Positions 55,327 to 64,000 are shown, counted from the stretch's first letter. The stretch is 64,000 bases of DNA from Aquirhabdus parva (GCF_003351745.1 NZ_CP031222.1:788207-852206); one strand, 5' to 3'. The notes: generated from the sequence alone by a model not told the origin. Made by a program: numbers and translations.

Positions 55327-56532
55327 TTAACCCGCACTTTTCACAAAGCGAATACCGCGTAATGCAGATTCGAGACGCTCAGCATGCTCATGGAAACGTT
55401 GCTCAATGAGATGAAGATCTGCTTTTAAACGCATATCGACATCATGAATCTTCTGTGAAACTTCTGCTTTTTTGAGCAAGAAGGCCTGCTCTTTGAGCTT
55501 GGTCCACTCGTGAATCGTATGACTGAACGCTTCATATTCATGTTTGAAGTGATGACGAACTGATTCAATATCATGCTGCATGTCATGACCATAGCTAGAT
55601 ACTGCGGTCGAAATATTTGCTTCTGCACGTTTAAACTTCATCGCCACTTCTGCATGCAGAATAGTGAGGGTTGGGATACGTTTTAAATTATAGGTCAGTT
55701 TAAATTTTGACAGACCTAAGATCAGCCATTTGGTTGGGTCAAACTGCCACCATTTCACGCCATTACGATAGTCGTATTGGAAAATATGGTGGAAGTTGTG
55801 GTAACCCTCACCCCAAGTGACGAATGCAAGCCATGGGTTATCACGTGCTGTGTTTTCATCAGTATATGGTTGGCTACCAAACATATGCGCGAGTGAATTA
55901 ATGAAGAAAGTCACATGATGGCTGATCACGAGGCGCAATAGACCGCCAAGTATAAGGACACCCCAAACATCACCAATGGCCCAGCCTACGAGTGCTGGCA
56001 GGGCAATGTTGGTGATTAAAACCAATGGAATGTAGTAGTTGTGCTGAAACATGACCATACGATCATTCAGCAAATCGGGTGCATTTTTATAGTTCGCTTC
56101 ACCGCTTGGGTAGTTACGCAGCATCCAACCTATATGCGAATACCAGAAACCTCGTTTAGCAGAGTAAGGATCACGGTCGACATGATCAACATGCTGATGA
56201 TGGGTGCGATGACCGGAAGCCCAAAACAGGACACTGTTTTGAATCGCCATGGTGCCACCAATCATCAGAAAAAAGCGAACAATCCAAGTTGCTTCGTAGG
56301 TTCGGTGTGCCCAAAGACGATGGTAACCTGCGGTAATGCCTAAACCATTCCATGCCAGAAAGAGCGCGAAAACAATCCACGTCGCCATGCCGACATGATG
56401 GGTCCACAGATAGGTTGGCACCAGAATTAGTGCAGCAATCGGTGTTAGCAGAAGTACTAATGCACCAGGCCAATTAATTGGCGGACGTTGAGCCTGTGGG
56501 GTGTTTTCAGGTGAAGAAACAGTGTCGGTCAT
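55327..56532 (-). CDS. Acyl-CoA/acyl-lipid Delta9-type fatty acid desaturase with C-terminal helical tail
   Basis: 401 residues from ATG 56532 (MTDTVSSPEN); the frame is open to 56625, but the extra residues do not match the family. Histidine boxes HRLWAH (71-76), HRTHHQH (108-114) and HNFHH (245-249) bind the di-iron centre. LFLAWNGLGITAGYHRLWAHR and FWASGHRTHH are typical of stearoyl-CoA (OLE1/DesC) desaturases. Residues ~289-401 form a long charged, helix-favouring region beginning IPTLTILHAEVAMKFKRAEA, likely coiled coil. Makes unsaturated acyl chains in an O2-dependent way. Followed by a strong terminator. Confidence 0.92.
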   Translation of the reverse strand: MTDTVSSPENTPQAQRPPINWPGALVLLLTPIAALILVPTYLWTHHVGMATWIVFALFLAWNGLGITAGYHRLWAHRTYEATWIVRFFLMIGGTMAIQNSVLFWASGHRTHHQHVDHVDRDPYSAKRGFWYSHIGWMLRNYPSGEANYKNAPDLLNDRMVMFQHNYYIPLVLITNIALPALVGWAIGDVWGVLILGGLLRLVISHHVTFFINSLAHMFGSQPYTDENTARDNPWLAFVTWGEGYHNFHHIFQYDYRNGVKWWQFDPTKWLILGLSKFKLTYNLKRIPTLTILHAEVAMKFKRAEANISTAVSSYGHDMQHDIESVRHHFKHEYEAFSHTIHEWTKLKEQAFLLKKAEVSQKIHDVDMRLKADLHLIEQRFHEHAERLESALRGIRFVKSAG

Positions 56533-56771
56533 AACCAAAAGGCTCTTTAAAAATAAGAAGTGTGATGTATCTAAATTAAAATAATAAAATGTGACTTTAA
56601 TGACAACAACAATGACAGTAGCCAAACAAGTTATTATAAAAATAATAACTAAAACAAGCTATTAAAAAGAAATAGACGCTTCAACTTCAATTCTGAGCGG
56701 TTATTTCCAGTCCAATCGAAGTGTACTCTATCATGAGAGTACACTTGTGCACTAGTCTAACAATCGTAATT

Positions 56772-57539
56772 TTATATATTTCCGATGGAATTATGGAGCA
56801 TTCGTGTAGGGTGGTCAGTAATTAGCCCATCGACACCCCAAGACTGTAGTTCTTTTGCGCGTTCAATCGAGTTGACAGTCCAGATGCTGAGTTGCAAATT
56901 GGCCTTCTTGATTGCTGCAATTGCCGAAGCAGTCGCCAATTTGTCTGACAGACCAATCCGCGTACAGCCTAAAGTGCGTGCGGCTGCTTCATATGCACCT
57001 TCCATATCACTGTGATGAGGGGTATCAGAGTGCAATTCAAGGAGCAAGCCTGTTTTTAACGTATGCTTTAGGTCATCTCTGAGTCGTTTTAACTCGGCAA
57101 GTATACGGATATCAAATGAGGTCACCGTCACGGCTTTTGCATTTGCCCAACCGTCTAACTCCTCAATAAGTTGTAGACAGATTTCTTCAACAGCGCTTTG
57201 ATCCTCCACTGCTTTAACTTCAACTTCGATATGCTCAAAATCGATGATGAAGTAAAGGACTTGTTGCAAAGAAGGAATCGGTTCTGGATGAGTCCAATCC
57301 GCCCATCCTTGACGATTATCGAAACGACTTAAATCGGTGACGTTGAGACTGGAGAGGAGGTCAGGTTGTCCTGCTGTACGTTGTAATGTACTGTCATGCA
57401 GTACCGCTAATTGTCCATCTTTCAGTAAACGGACATCAAACTCTACCGCTTTGAGTCCAAGATTAATAATATGTTGAAAACCGCCAAGGGTATTTTCAGG
57501 GGCTTCGCCGCGTGCGCCGCGATGTCCAATAATTTTCAT
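56772..57539 (-). CDS. Glycerophosphodiester phosphodiesterase
   Basis: 255 residues, TIM barrel of the GDPD family. GHRGARGEAPENTLGGF at the N terminus gives the catalytic His and substrate Arg/Glu, and VEFDVRLLKDGQLAVLHDSTLQRT carries the metal-binding Glu, Asp and second catalytic His. IWTVNSIERAKELQSWGVDGLITDHP closes the barrel. It lacks a signal peptide, so it is cytosolic, like UgpQ. Hydrolyses glycerophosphodiesters to glycerol-3-phosphate and alcohol. 47 nt from the MBL gene upstream, possibly one operon. Confidence 0.93.
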   Translation of the reverse strand: MKIIGHRGARGEAPENTLGGFQHIINLGLKAVEFDVRLLKDGQLAVLHDSTLQRTAGQPDLLSSLNVTDLSRFDNRQGWADWTHPEPIPSLQQVLYFIIDFEHIEVEVKAVEDQSAVEEICLQLIEELDGWANAKAVTVTSFDIRILAELKRLRDDLKHTLKTGLLLELHSDTPHHSDMEGAYEAAARTLGCTRIGLSDKLATASAIAAIKKANLQLSIWTVNSIERAKELQSWGVDGLITDHPTRMLHNSIGNI

Positions 57540-57565
57540 TGCTCAGGATCCGTGATTACTTCAAT

Positions 57566-57581
57566 AGCTGCTTAAGCAGCT
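57566..57581. other. 16-bp perfect palindrome between the MBL and GDPD genes
   Basis: AGCTGCTTAAGCAGCT, lying just after the MBL stop and 26 nt before the GDPD start on the minus strand. No T-run follows, so a terminator is unlikely. Could be a processing hairpin or a weak pause. Confidence 0.4.
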
Positions 57582-57586
57582 GATGA

Positions 57587-58471
57587 CTATTTAAATGTTT
57601 GCTTACCCAATATTGGCGTCAGCAAGGGTTCAACACCGGCTTCACGAATTTCATCGATAAAGCCAGGTAAGTCGACTCCGGGAATGAGATCCGGTTCTGC
57701 GTCTATCGGTGTCATCATGCTATCCCAGTGACAGGGTACGATCCAGCGCGGTTTGACCAAAGCTATAACTTCTTTAACATAGTTAGGGCGATATTGCCGA
57801 CCAATGGCACACAGGCATAGGACATCGACCTGAATGCCTTTCAGCTGTTTAGGGATGAAATCCGCAGAGTCGATATGCATGATGCGTAAAGAGCCAGTAT
57901 TAACGACCCAGTTTAGAACCAAGCCATGTTTAAGATCACGCATCCGTGGTGGCCACGGCGGTGGCTCGGTAATATCACCCGGAATCGGAATCCGTCCAAA
58001 AACGCGCCCATGAATCGAAGGCAGTCCTTGGATGGTCCATGTTCCACTTGGGATTTCTTCATGACCACTGGTCTCAACAATTTGTGCTTCAGGCAATCCT
58101 GCTGCGCGTCCAACCATCGCGACTGCTCGCGAGCCAATCAACCGTGCACCAGTTTGTGCACAGAGTTCAGGCGCATCCAAAATATGATCATAATGGGCAT
58201 GACCAACCAGTACGTCATCGGCGTGTGGAATCAAACGGCGAATTAAGGGTGCATTTGGAATGAGCGTCTGGGTCAGCGTTTCACGTAAATTTGGACGCGA
58301 TACATAAGGGTCTAGTACCAAGGTTCGTGACGGACTTTTTAAAATAAAGCCTGCAGTTCCCAGATAGGTGAATTCGACGGCTTCACCATCACTTTCTCCA
58401 TGGTATCCATGGGGTTGATACCATTCTTCATGTGGAGTTTTTAGCCCAACAAGGCGCTTCCATAAAGCCAT
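57587..58471 (-). CDS. Metallo-beta-lactamase fold hydrolase
   Basis: 294 residues from ATG 58471 (MALWKRLVGL), where AGGA lies upstream; the frame is open to 58501. Motif GHAHYDH (HxHxDH family variant) binds the metal ions, followed by a late Asp in HIDSADF and His in VPCHWDSM. TYLGTAGFILKSPSRTLVLDPYVSRP is the UlaG/YtnP/NAPE-PLD-like opening (UlaG branch, lactone or phosphodiester hydrolases). Substrate unknown. The pairing with GDPD (47 nt) hints at phospholipid turnover, since NAPE-PLD-like MBL enzymes release glycerophospho compounds; this is only a suggestion. Confidence 0.85.
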   Translation of the reverse strand: MALWKRLVGLKTPHEEWYQPHGYHGESDGEAVEFTYLGTAGFILKSPSRTLVLDPYVSRPNLRETLTQTLIPNAPLIRRLIPHADDVLVGHAHYDHILDAPELCAQTGARLIGSRAVAMVGRAAGLPEAQIVETSGHEEIPSGTWTIQGLPSIHGRVFGRIPIPGDITEPPPWPPRMRDLKHGLVLNWVVNTGSLRIMHIDSADFIPKQLKGIQVDVLCLCAIGRQYRPNYVKEVIALVKPRWIVPCHWDSMMTPIDAEPDLIPGVDLPGFIDEIREAGVEPLLTPILGKQTFK

Positions 58472-58574
58472 GATGTTCGTATCCTGATGATAAAAATTCA
58501 AATGAGGCTACACGATTGATATGAAAATCAGGTGAACCCTTTTTCAAGCCTTACTTACATAGACTCTGGCATGA

Positions 58575-59147
58575 TTATTTCGTTTCGGCATCCTGCCTAA
58601 CCCAGAGCACTTCTTGTCCGCCATCAAAACGCGAAATGACGCGCGCTGCAACAAACAGCCAATCGGACAGACGGTTGAGATAGTGTAGAGATAAATCGGA
58701 AACATCATCTTCCCGATGTTTCAAGCTGGTAAGTAAACGTTCGGCACGACGGCAAATCGAGCGTGCAAGGTGGGCGTGTGCGGTCGGCACACTGCCTGCA
58801 GGCAAAATAAAGTTCTTCAGCATGGGCAACGTTTCGTTCATCTGATCAATACTGTCTTCCAAGCGATCCACGCACTCATTCTGCAATATTCGATAGTTTG
58901 GGATACACAGCTCACCACCCAAATCAAACAGTTCGTGTTGAATTCTGCTGAGTAAGGGGTCCAGTGTCTCGCCTTGATTGCGCTCGGTGAGACTGGCACG
59001 GAGCAAGCCAATCGCACTATTCAACTCATCAACAGTACCGTAGGTCTCAACACGAAGATCATCTTTCGATACGCGTTGCCCATCGCCTAGTCCAGTCGTG
59101 CCGTCATCACCCGTGCGGGTGTAGATTTTGCTCAGACGATGTCCCAT
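58575..59147 (-). CDS. ATP:cob(I)alamin adenosyltransferase, PduO type
   Basis: 190 residues. KIYTRTGDDGTTGLGDGQRVSKDD is the ATP-binding N-terminal motif, ETYGTVDELNSAIGLLRASL the cobalamin-binding region, and FILPAGSVPTAHAHLARSICRRAERLL the conserved Arg-rich helix. Transfers adenosyl from ATP to cob(I)alamin, making coenzyme B12. Same family as human MMAB. Together with btuB ~1 kb away it implies uptake and activation of external cobalamin; no cobalamin-synthesis genes are seen. ~103 nt separate it from the MBL gene. Confidence 0.93.
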   Translation of the reverse strand: MGHRLSKIYTRTGDDGTTGLGDGQRVSKDDLRVETYGTVDELNSAIGLLRASLTERNQGETLDPLLSRIQHELFDLGGELCIPNYRILQNECVDRLEDSIDQMNETLPMLKNFILPAGSVPTAHAHLARSICRRAERLLTSLKHREDDVSDLSLHYLNRLSDWLFVAARVISRFDGGQEVLWVRQDAETK

Positions 59148-59331
59148 GGCGTGTGTCCTTTGAAGTGTTGACGAAATTACAATTTATGTATGGCGCTATT
59201 GTGGCATCGAATGACGTATATCCATAGTGATGCAACCCTTTTTTTAATGATGTATGTTTTTCGACTTTTGTTAAAACCAGTTCAGTTTATACTTTGTTAA
59301 GTAGAGGCAACCTTGATGAAATGAATACCCT

Positions 59332-59997
59332 ATGAGTCGAGAGATTTTGAACCTGATTGAACCCGAGCAAGATCAGGCTATTGATCCTTTGCTGAAGTAT
59401 CGTGAGCAACATAAGAAGCGTTTGAGCTATATGCCATGGCTATATTGGAAGCTCAAGCCTAAAAACCGCATATGGGCAGATCAATGGCAGCAGGAGTGGC
59501 AGACTTATCTGCAATCAATGGAGACCATCCGAATTGGTCGTGATTGTTTTATCTCACCGGATGCGCACTTGTTTGCTGAACTTGGACGGGAAATCGTTAT
59601 TGGGGATGGTTCATACATCGCTGCTGATAGTGTCATTCATGGACCGATAACGATGGGGCAACAAGTCGCTATCAATCATCACGCAACACTAGATGGCGGG
59701 CGCGCAGGTATTCATTTGGCGGATCAAGCCCGTTTGGCTGCTTATTGTCATCTTTATGCGTTTAATCATGGCATGAAGCTTGACCAGACCATTCATGAGC
59801 AAGCGGTTACTTCTCAAGGTATTTATATTGGTCGTGATGTCTGGCTCGGGGCTAATGTCGGAATTGTCGATGGCGTGACCGTGGGGGATTTTGCGGTTGT
59901 CGGCATGGATAGCACGGTGACGAAGAGTGTGGAGCCCTATGCGATCGTCGCAGGAAATCCTGCGCGAGTGATTGGGGATCGGCGGGAGAAGAAGTAA
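59332..59997 (+). CDS. Left-handed beta-helix (hexapeptide) acyltransferase
   Basis: 221 residues. An N-terminal ~60-residue polar region (LSYMPWLYWKLKPKNRIWAD) is followed by hexapeptide repeats [LIV]GxxxX from ~72 on: IRIGRDCFISPDAHLFAELG, IVIGDGSYIAADSVIHGPIT, then GIYIGRDVWLGANVGIVDGV and AIVAGNPARVIG at the C terminus. These are the marks of trimeric acetyl/acyltransferases. The substrate is unknown. It is monocistronic, divergent from the adenosyltransferase, ends at a terminator, and lacks a sugar-operon context. Confidence 0.88.
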   Translation: MSREILNLIEPEQDQAIDPLLKYREQHKKRLSYMPWLYWKLKPKNRIWADQWQQEWQTYLQSMETIRIGRDCFISPDAHLFAELGREIVIGDGSYIAADSVIHGPITMGQQVAINHHATLDGGRAGIHLADQARLAAYCHLYAFNHGMKLDQTIHEQAVTSQGIYIGRDVWLGANVGIVDGVTVGDFAVVGMDSTVTKSVEPYAIVAGNPARVIGDRREKK

Positions 59998-60013
59998 GGA
60001 AATAGAATAGGGT

Positions 60014-60052
60014 AAAAAAAACCGAAGCCAGTGAATCTGACTTCGGTTTTTT
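60014..60052. terminator. Bidirectional terminator between acyltransferase and btuB
   Basis: AAAACCGAAG / CTTCGGTTTT with an inner CAG/CTG pair around TGAAT. A-run on one side and T-run on the other serve both convergent genes. Confidence 0.88.
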
Positions 60053-60080
60053 CTTGACGCTGATTAATTATTCATGAGGA

Positions 60081-61985
60081 TTAATAATTCAGCGTAATGC
60101 CTAAACTTGCCTGACGACGGGGTGCGAGGTATTGGCTCAGTGAACCAAATCCGCCATAGGGTGCATTGGCCAGTGCAGTTGCATACTTACGATCCGTAAA
60201 GTTTTCAACGTTGGCAAATAAGCGGACGTTTGGTAGAGCTTGCCAGTAACCGCGTAAGTTACCAATCGCATAGCCAGAAGTTGGATAGCTTTCGTCATAC
60301 TCTTTGGCTTGGCTCTTTGAAACGAGTTCAGCGCTAAAGCCATATTGTGGCAGTTGCAGACCCGCAGATGCAGTCAGGGTTTGACGTGGGCGACGGAGTA
60401 ATTCGCTATCGCTGCTGCCATTTTGACCTTCTTTGATCGGCTGTACATACGCATAGCTACCGCTTGCAAACCAGCCACTGTCGAGTTTCCATTTCAAACC
60501 AGCTTCTGCACCAGTGAGTTTGGTTTTGGCAACGTTCTGATTCTGAGATTTGAATGTCGCTGGGTTGTAGATCAGAGTAATCAAGTCATCGATATTGGTG
60601 CGATACACCGCAAGATTAGCATCCAACCCTTTGACGATCTGTTGGTTGACACCGATCTCGTAAGAGGTGCTTTCTTCAGGTTTGAGGTTAGGGTTGCTGA
60701 CCGTATAGGTGGTTGAAAACAGTTCAAATGCATTGGGTGCACGGAATGCAGTACCAACATTGGCATAAACGCTGGTTGTCGGTAGAACTTGGATGCGACC
60801 AGCTAGCTGTCCCGTAGTGTGGGTGCCAAATTGACTGCTGTCTTCAACACGAACCCCTGCTTGCGTGCTAAAGATGGCATCTTGGTATTGGTGCTGTAGG
60901 TAGTAACCTGTTGATCGCACATCATGATCAAAACTAATCTGATTCCCAAGGAAATCGGTGCTCAGTGCTTTTGCATCGGCTTTATTTGAAGTGACTCCAA
61001 ATAAGACATTTTGATGTGGAGCAAAGCCCCAGCGGATATTTAAGTCGGCTTCTTTTTGATCACTGTGAACATAATCGGTGCTTTCATTTTGATCCAGTTT
61101 GTCAACAAATTGAGATACACGCAGATTGACATTCAAATCTGGCGCAATCGTATAGCGGCCTTTTAAGTTTAATAGGCGGTTGTTGAAGTCTTGAGAGGCT
61201 GGGGTATCGTAGTCAGAACCCGTGACATATTCTGACTTGCCTTGATTACCGCGTGCTTCAAGGGATAACGCATATTGATCGTTATCAATTCCGCCTTTTA
61301 CGGAGTAACCTTTTTGGTCATAGCCCGAATCTTCTTTTGCAGTGGTCGTGACTGGCGAACCATCAGTTGACAGTTTTTGACCACGAATCTGTAGATAAGC
61401 ATCATCTTTGACTAAGTCTGCGCCGAGGATTGCTTTATATAGACCGTTTTCACCGCCTTCAACGGTGGTAAAGAGGTTTTGTTTGGTTGGCTTAGCAGAA
61501 ATCAGTTGAATGACACCGCCAACAGCATCAGAACCATATTGTACGGATGCCGGCCCTTTCAAAACTTCAATCTGACCAATATCGGTCGTATCTAAAAAGT
61601 TAATACCCGCTGCTGATGAAGTGGCGTTGTTGATACGTACGCCATCTAATAGTACTAGAGTGTGTTTACTTTCAGTCCCGCGTGTGAAAATCGAAGTTTG
61701 TTGACCATAGCCACCAGAGGTGACGATGTTTAACGAAGCATCTTGGCGCAATAAGTTTGGGAGCTCATTGACAGGTGACTGCTGGATTTGATCTTTAGTG
61801 ATCACAGAAATGCTTGCAGGCACTGTATTGATGGCTTCTGGCGCCCGACTTGCCGTGACCACAATCACAGGAAGTTGGCTATCCGTTGCAGGTTCTGCGG
61901 CATGTACAGTTTGGAGTGCAGCAAGAACGGATAGTGATAATAAATTCGGTAAAAAAGTACGCGTTGACTTAAAAAATATAGACAT
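60081..61985 (-). CDS. btuB: TonB-dependent vitamin B12 receptor
   Basis: 634 residues. Signal peptide ending VHAAEP. TonB box-like LPVIVVTASR at ~37-46, plug domain with INELPNLLRQDASLNIVTSGG and LVLLDGVRIN, then GPASVQYGSDAVGGVIQL. The 22-strand barrel ends in a terminal aromatic residue (ITLNY). BtuB imports cobalamins across the outer membrane. Regulation is read directly from the upstream cobalamin riboswitch on the same strand. Length matches the family (~600-640). btuCDF are not in the window. Confidence 0.93.
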   Translation of the reverse strand: MSIFFKSTRTFLPNLLSLSVLAALQTVHAAEPATDSQLPVIVVTASRAPEAINTVPASISVITKDQIQQSPVNELPNLLRQDASLNIVTSGGYGQQTSIFTRGTESKHTLVLLDGVRINNATSSAAGINFLDTTDIGQIEVLKGPASVQYGSDAVGGVIQLISAKPTKQNLFTTVEGGENGLYKAILGADLVKDDAYLQIRGQKLSTDGSPVTTTAKEDSGYDQKGYSVKGGIDNDQYALSLEARGNQGKSEYVTGSDYDTPASQDFNNRLLNLKGRYTIAPDLNVNLRVSQFVDKLDQNESTDYVHSDQKEADLNIRWGFAPHQNVLFGVTSNKADAKALSTDFLGNQISFDHDVRSTGYYLQHQYQDAIFSTQAGVRVEDSSQFGTHTTGQLAGRIQVLPTTSVYANVGTAFRAPNAFELFSTTYTVSNPNLKPEESTSYEIGVNQQIVKGLDANLAVYRTNIDDLITLIYNPATFKSQNQNVAKTKLTGAEAGLKWKLDSGWFASGSYAYVQPIKEGQNGSSDSELLRRPRQTLTASAGLQLPQYGFSAELVSKSQAKEYDESYPTSGYAIGNLRGYWQALPNVRLFANVENFTDRKYATALANAPYGGFGSLSQYLAPRRQASLGITLNY

Positions 61986-62026
61986 AGCAATCTCCTAACA
62001 CTCAAGCCCCGTGAGTATGTGGGTGG

Positions 62027-62162
62027 GATGATGTCTGAGATTGGTATCCGGACTGATGGTTGTGCATAACCATTTACCGTTGCGGGGTGCAGTGCTGGCG
62101 TTTAACCAGCTTCCCATTCGTCCAGCTCATTCAAATGGCATTGAATATGGCGACGAATCATC
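62027..62162 (-). promoter_or_regulatory. Cobalamin riboswitch controlling btuB
   Basis: On the minus strand, reading from 62162: P1 GATGAT (62162-62157) pairs with ATCATC (62032-62027). P2 ATTCGTC pairs with GACGAAT. Then comes the conserved core GGGAAGCTGGTTAAAC, the segment GCCAGCACTGCACCCCGCAA followed by CGGTAA (B12-element core), and AGTCCGGATACC. The core order and sequence are those of the AdoCbl/MeCbl aptamer. About 35 nt downstream, ACTCA / TGAGT with a CGGGGCT loop, just before the SD TAGGAG, could be the expression platform. The remainder of 61986-62359 is the trpF promoter region. Confidence 0.88.
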
Positions 62163-62359
62163 AAAGTGACGTTTAATCAAGATGAATGCTCAGAACGCGG
62201 CAAGTATAGCCAGAATGTAAACGGAATGTAATTGATTTGTGATATGACTATAAGAGATTGCCAAATATCTAAAATATCGGTGAGTAATTGCTACTACTTT
62301 AGCGCTTAACTTGCGTTAGAATACTTTTCATTAAAATTTTAGTCTTTAAGAGATTTACG

Positions 62360-63058
62360 TTGTCCAACTCCTCATCTCCTTCTACGTCGACACGGGTTAA
62401 AATCTGTGGATTAACACGCGTCGTCGATGTGCAAGCTGCCATAGAGGCGGGTGCAGATGCAGTGGGCTTTGTCTTCTATCCACCTAGTCCGCGTGCGGTG
62501 ACTGCTGCACATGTGGCGACTTTGATTTCCTATGTCCCGCCTTTTGTGCAAGCGGTCGGTTTGTTTGTGAATGTCGGTGCGCATGAATTACAGGATATCC
62601 TGAGCCATGTTTCCCTGGATTTGCTGCAATTCCATGGTGATGAAACGCCTGAACAATGTCAGCAATTGGGTGCACTTACGGGGAAACGCTGGATTAAAGC
62701 ACTACAAATGAAACCTGATATGAATATTCAAACTGAAATCAAAAACTATAAAGATGCTGGCGCCAGCGGCGTGCTTCTGGATGCTTGGCATCCCGATTTA
62801 CATGGCGGGACTGGGCATGCATTTGATTGGAAGCGCTTTCCGAAACCAGAAGATTTTGATGCACCTTTTGCATTGATCTTGGCTGGTGGTTTGACGCCAG
62901 AGAATGTTGCAGAGGCGATTGAGCAGACTCACGCCTATGCGGTTGATGTCAGTGGCGGAGTTGAAGCCTCTAAAGGCATAAAAGATAAGCAAGCCATAGA
63001 AAAATTTGTTGCACAGGCTAAACGACCCTCTCAACATGCTGAGCGATGGCGTCACTAA
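62360..63058 (+). CDS. trpF: Phosphoribosylanthranilate isomerase
   Basis: 232 residues, TTG start 62360; no in-frame ATG precedes the conserved opening VKICGLTRVVDVQAAIEAGA. The active site Cys (KICGLT), and the phosphate-binding loop at DVSGGVEASKGIKD, are seen, with LILAGGLTPENV between. Converts PRA to CdRP in tryptophan synthesis. Monofunctional TrpF, separate from TrpC. trpB begins 98 nt downstream. No trp attenuator was recognised upstream. Confidence 0.95.
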   Translation: MSNSSSPSTSTRVKICGLTRVVDVQAAIEAGADAVGFVFYPPSPRAVTAAHVATLISYVPPFVQAVGLFVNVGAHELQDILSHVSLDLLQFHGDETPEQCQQLGALTGKRWIKALQMKPDMNIQTEIKNYKDAGASGVLLDAWHPDLHGGTGHAFDWKRFPKPEDFDAPFALILAGGLTPENVAEAIEQTHAYAVDVSGGVEASKGIKDKQAIEKFVAQAKRPSQHAERWRH

Positions 63059-63156
63059 TCTCAATTTGAGTCAATTAAAGACTTTTATACAGCAATGAAA
63101 AGCCAGTAAACACATGGCTTAGAACATTATTTTGAAAGAATACGTGGAGTAACGTA

Positions 63157-64000
63157 ATGGGCAGTTTAGATGTGAAAGCAGACGAAAAAAATAGCTTGAA
63201 AGATCAGTTAAAAGATGTGGATTTTAGTGCGATAGATTTTACTCAATATCCTGATAACAAAGGTCATTTTGGTGTACATGGCGGTCGCTTTGTTTCTGAG
63301 ACCTTAATGGCTGCGCTTGAAGATCTGGAAAATCTGTATAACCGCATGAAAAATGATGCGGAATTCATACGTGCGTTTGACTATGACTTGGCGCACTTTG
63401 TCGGACGTCCATCACCGCTGTATCACGCGGAGCGCTTAAGCCGGGAATTGGGCGGCGCACAAATTTATTTGAAGCGCGAAGACTTGAACCATACGGGTGC
63501 GCACAAGGTAAATAATACGATAGGTCAGGCACTGCTGGCTAAGCTCTCGGGTAAAACACGGATCATCGCTGAAACTGGCGCGGGTCAGCATGGCGTGGCG
63601 ACCGCAACGATTGCTGCCCGTTTAGGAATGGAGTGTGTGATCTATATGGGCGTGGATGATGTTCATCGTCAATCTATGAACGTCTATCGCATGAAACTGT
63701 TGGGTGCGACCGTGGTGCCTGTCACCAGCGGTTCACGTACGCTTAAAGATGCATTGAATGAAGCTATGCGCGATTGGGTCACCAATGTGGATACGACGTA
63801 CTACATCATCGGTACGGTTGCAGGACCGCATCCTTATCCGATGCTGGTCCGTGATTTTCAGTCGATCATTGGCCGTGAAGCACGCGAACAAAGCTTAAAG
63901 CAAATTGGTAAATTACCCGATGCGTTGGTGGCTTGTGTGGGCGGTGGATCAAATGCGATAGGCCTGTTCTATCCTTTTTTAAATGATAAAGCCATCAAGA
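63157..64000 (+). CDS. trpB: Tryptophan synthase beta chain, N-terminal part (3' end outside window)
   Basis: Read directly from the sequence: ATG 63157 with GGAG 7 nt upstream, then an open frame of 281 codons to the window edge. After a ~30-residue polar lead comes [23 protein letters not shown]-binding Lys is in [14 protein letters not shown], followed by GETGAGQHG-type loop ([14 protein letters not shown]) and [17 protein letters not shown], then [10 protein letters not shown] for PLP phosphate. Joins indole and serine to tryptophan; partner TrpA presumably follows. The lead is longer than in E. coli TrpB (~15 extra residues). Confidence 0.95.
   Translation, partial: MGSLDVKADEKNSLKDQLKDVDFSAIDFTQYPDNKGHFGVHGGRFVSETLMAALEDLENLYNRMKNDAEFIRAFDYDLAHFVGRPSPLYHAERLSRELGGAQIYLKREDLNHTGAHKVNNTIGQALLAKLSGKTRIIAETGAGQHGVATATIAARLGMECVIYMGVDDVHRQSMNVYRMKLLGATVVPVTSGSRTLKDALNEAMRDWVTNVDTTYYIIGTVAGPHPYPMLVRDFQSIIGREAREQSLKQIGKLPDALVACVGGGSNAIGLFYPFLNDKAIK

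Overview
The window is a stretch of ordinary bacterial chromosome: densely packed genes on both strands, moderate GC, ATG/GTG/TTG starts with Shine-Dalgarno (SD) sequences, and many intrinsic hairpin+T-run terminators. The proteins I recognise (TtcA, ElaA, SelO, FumC, BtuB, the paired 600-residue acyl-CoA dehydrogenases, AtuA-F) look gammaproteobacterial. The gene mix (aerobic, fatty-acid/terpene/sulfonate catabolism, no sugar transport) suggests an environmental member of the Moraxellaceae, Acinetobacter-like. That assignment is an inference from protein resemblance, not from a marker gene. No rRNA, tRNA, CRISPR array, phage or insertion sequence was seen.

Layout. 1-8.2 kb: 3' end of purU, an AmpG/RhtX-like permease, a SAM methyltransferase, a cystine symporter (tcyP), aspS, and an MFS exporter with a RidA-family protein. 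8.4-12.2 kb: a TonB-dependent receptor joined by 2 nt to an exported M19 dipeptidase. 12.3-13.8 kb: ttcA and a YbaK-type deacylase. 13.9-23.3 kb: an acyclic terpene (citronellol/geraniol) utilisation cluster, a divergent TetR repressor (atuR-like) followed by atuA-B-C-D-E-F, with a perfect 18-bp palindrome in the divergent promoter. 23.4-29.3 kb: a single-RRM protein, a VF530 protein, an isovaleryl-CoA dehydrogenase, a citrate/tricarballylate symporter, an AraC regulator and a membrane desaturase. 29.6-34.8 kb: an alkanesulfonate operon with two tandem SsuA-type binding proteins followed by ssuD, ssuC and ssuB. 34.8-46.6 kb: elaA, fumC, a pirin-OsmC pair behind a 22-bp palindrome, an MFS exporter, an exported prolyl oligopeptidase, an exported M16 protease and a membrane diguanylate cyclase. 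46.8-59.1 kb, all on the minus strand: two long acyl-CoA dehydrogenases, cyanase, MscS, a hydroxyacid reductase, SelO, a Delta9-type desaturase with a helical tail, a glycerophosphodiesterase, an MBL hydrolase and a cobalamin adenosyltransferase. 59.3-64 kb: a hexapeptide acyltransferase, btuB under a cobalamin riboswitch, then trpF and the 5' part of trpB.

How the genes work together. AtuC/AtuF (geranyl-CoA carboxylase), AtuD (citronellyl-CoA dehydrogenase) and AtuE (hydratase) would shorten terpenoid acyl-CoAs towards the leucine/isovalerate pathway. The nearby isovaleryl-CoA dehydrogenase belongs to that pathway, but the rest of the liu genes are not here. The ssu operon supplies sulfur from sulfonates but lacks the flavin reductase SsuE. 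BtuB, its riboswitch and the PduO-type adenosyltransferase indicate uptake and activation of external corrinoids. The most distinctive regions are the atu cluster with its operator, the TonB receptor-dipeptidase pair, the doubled SsuA genes and several unexplained palindromes in promoter regions.
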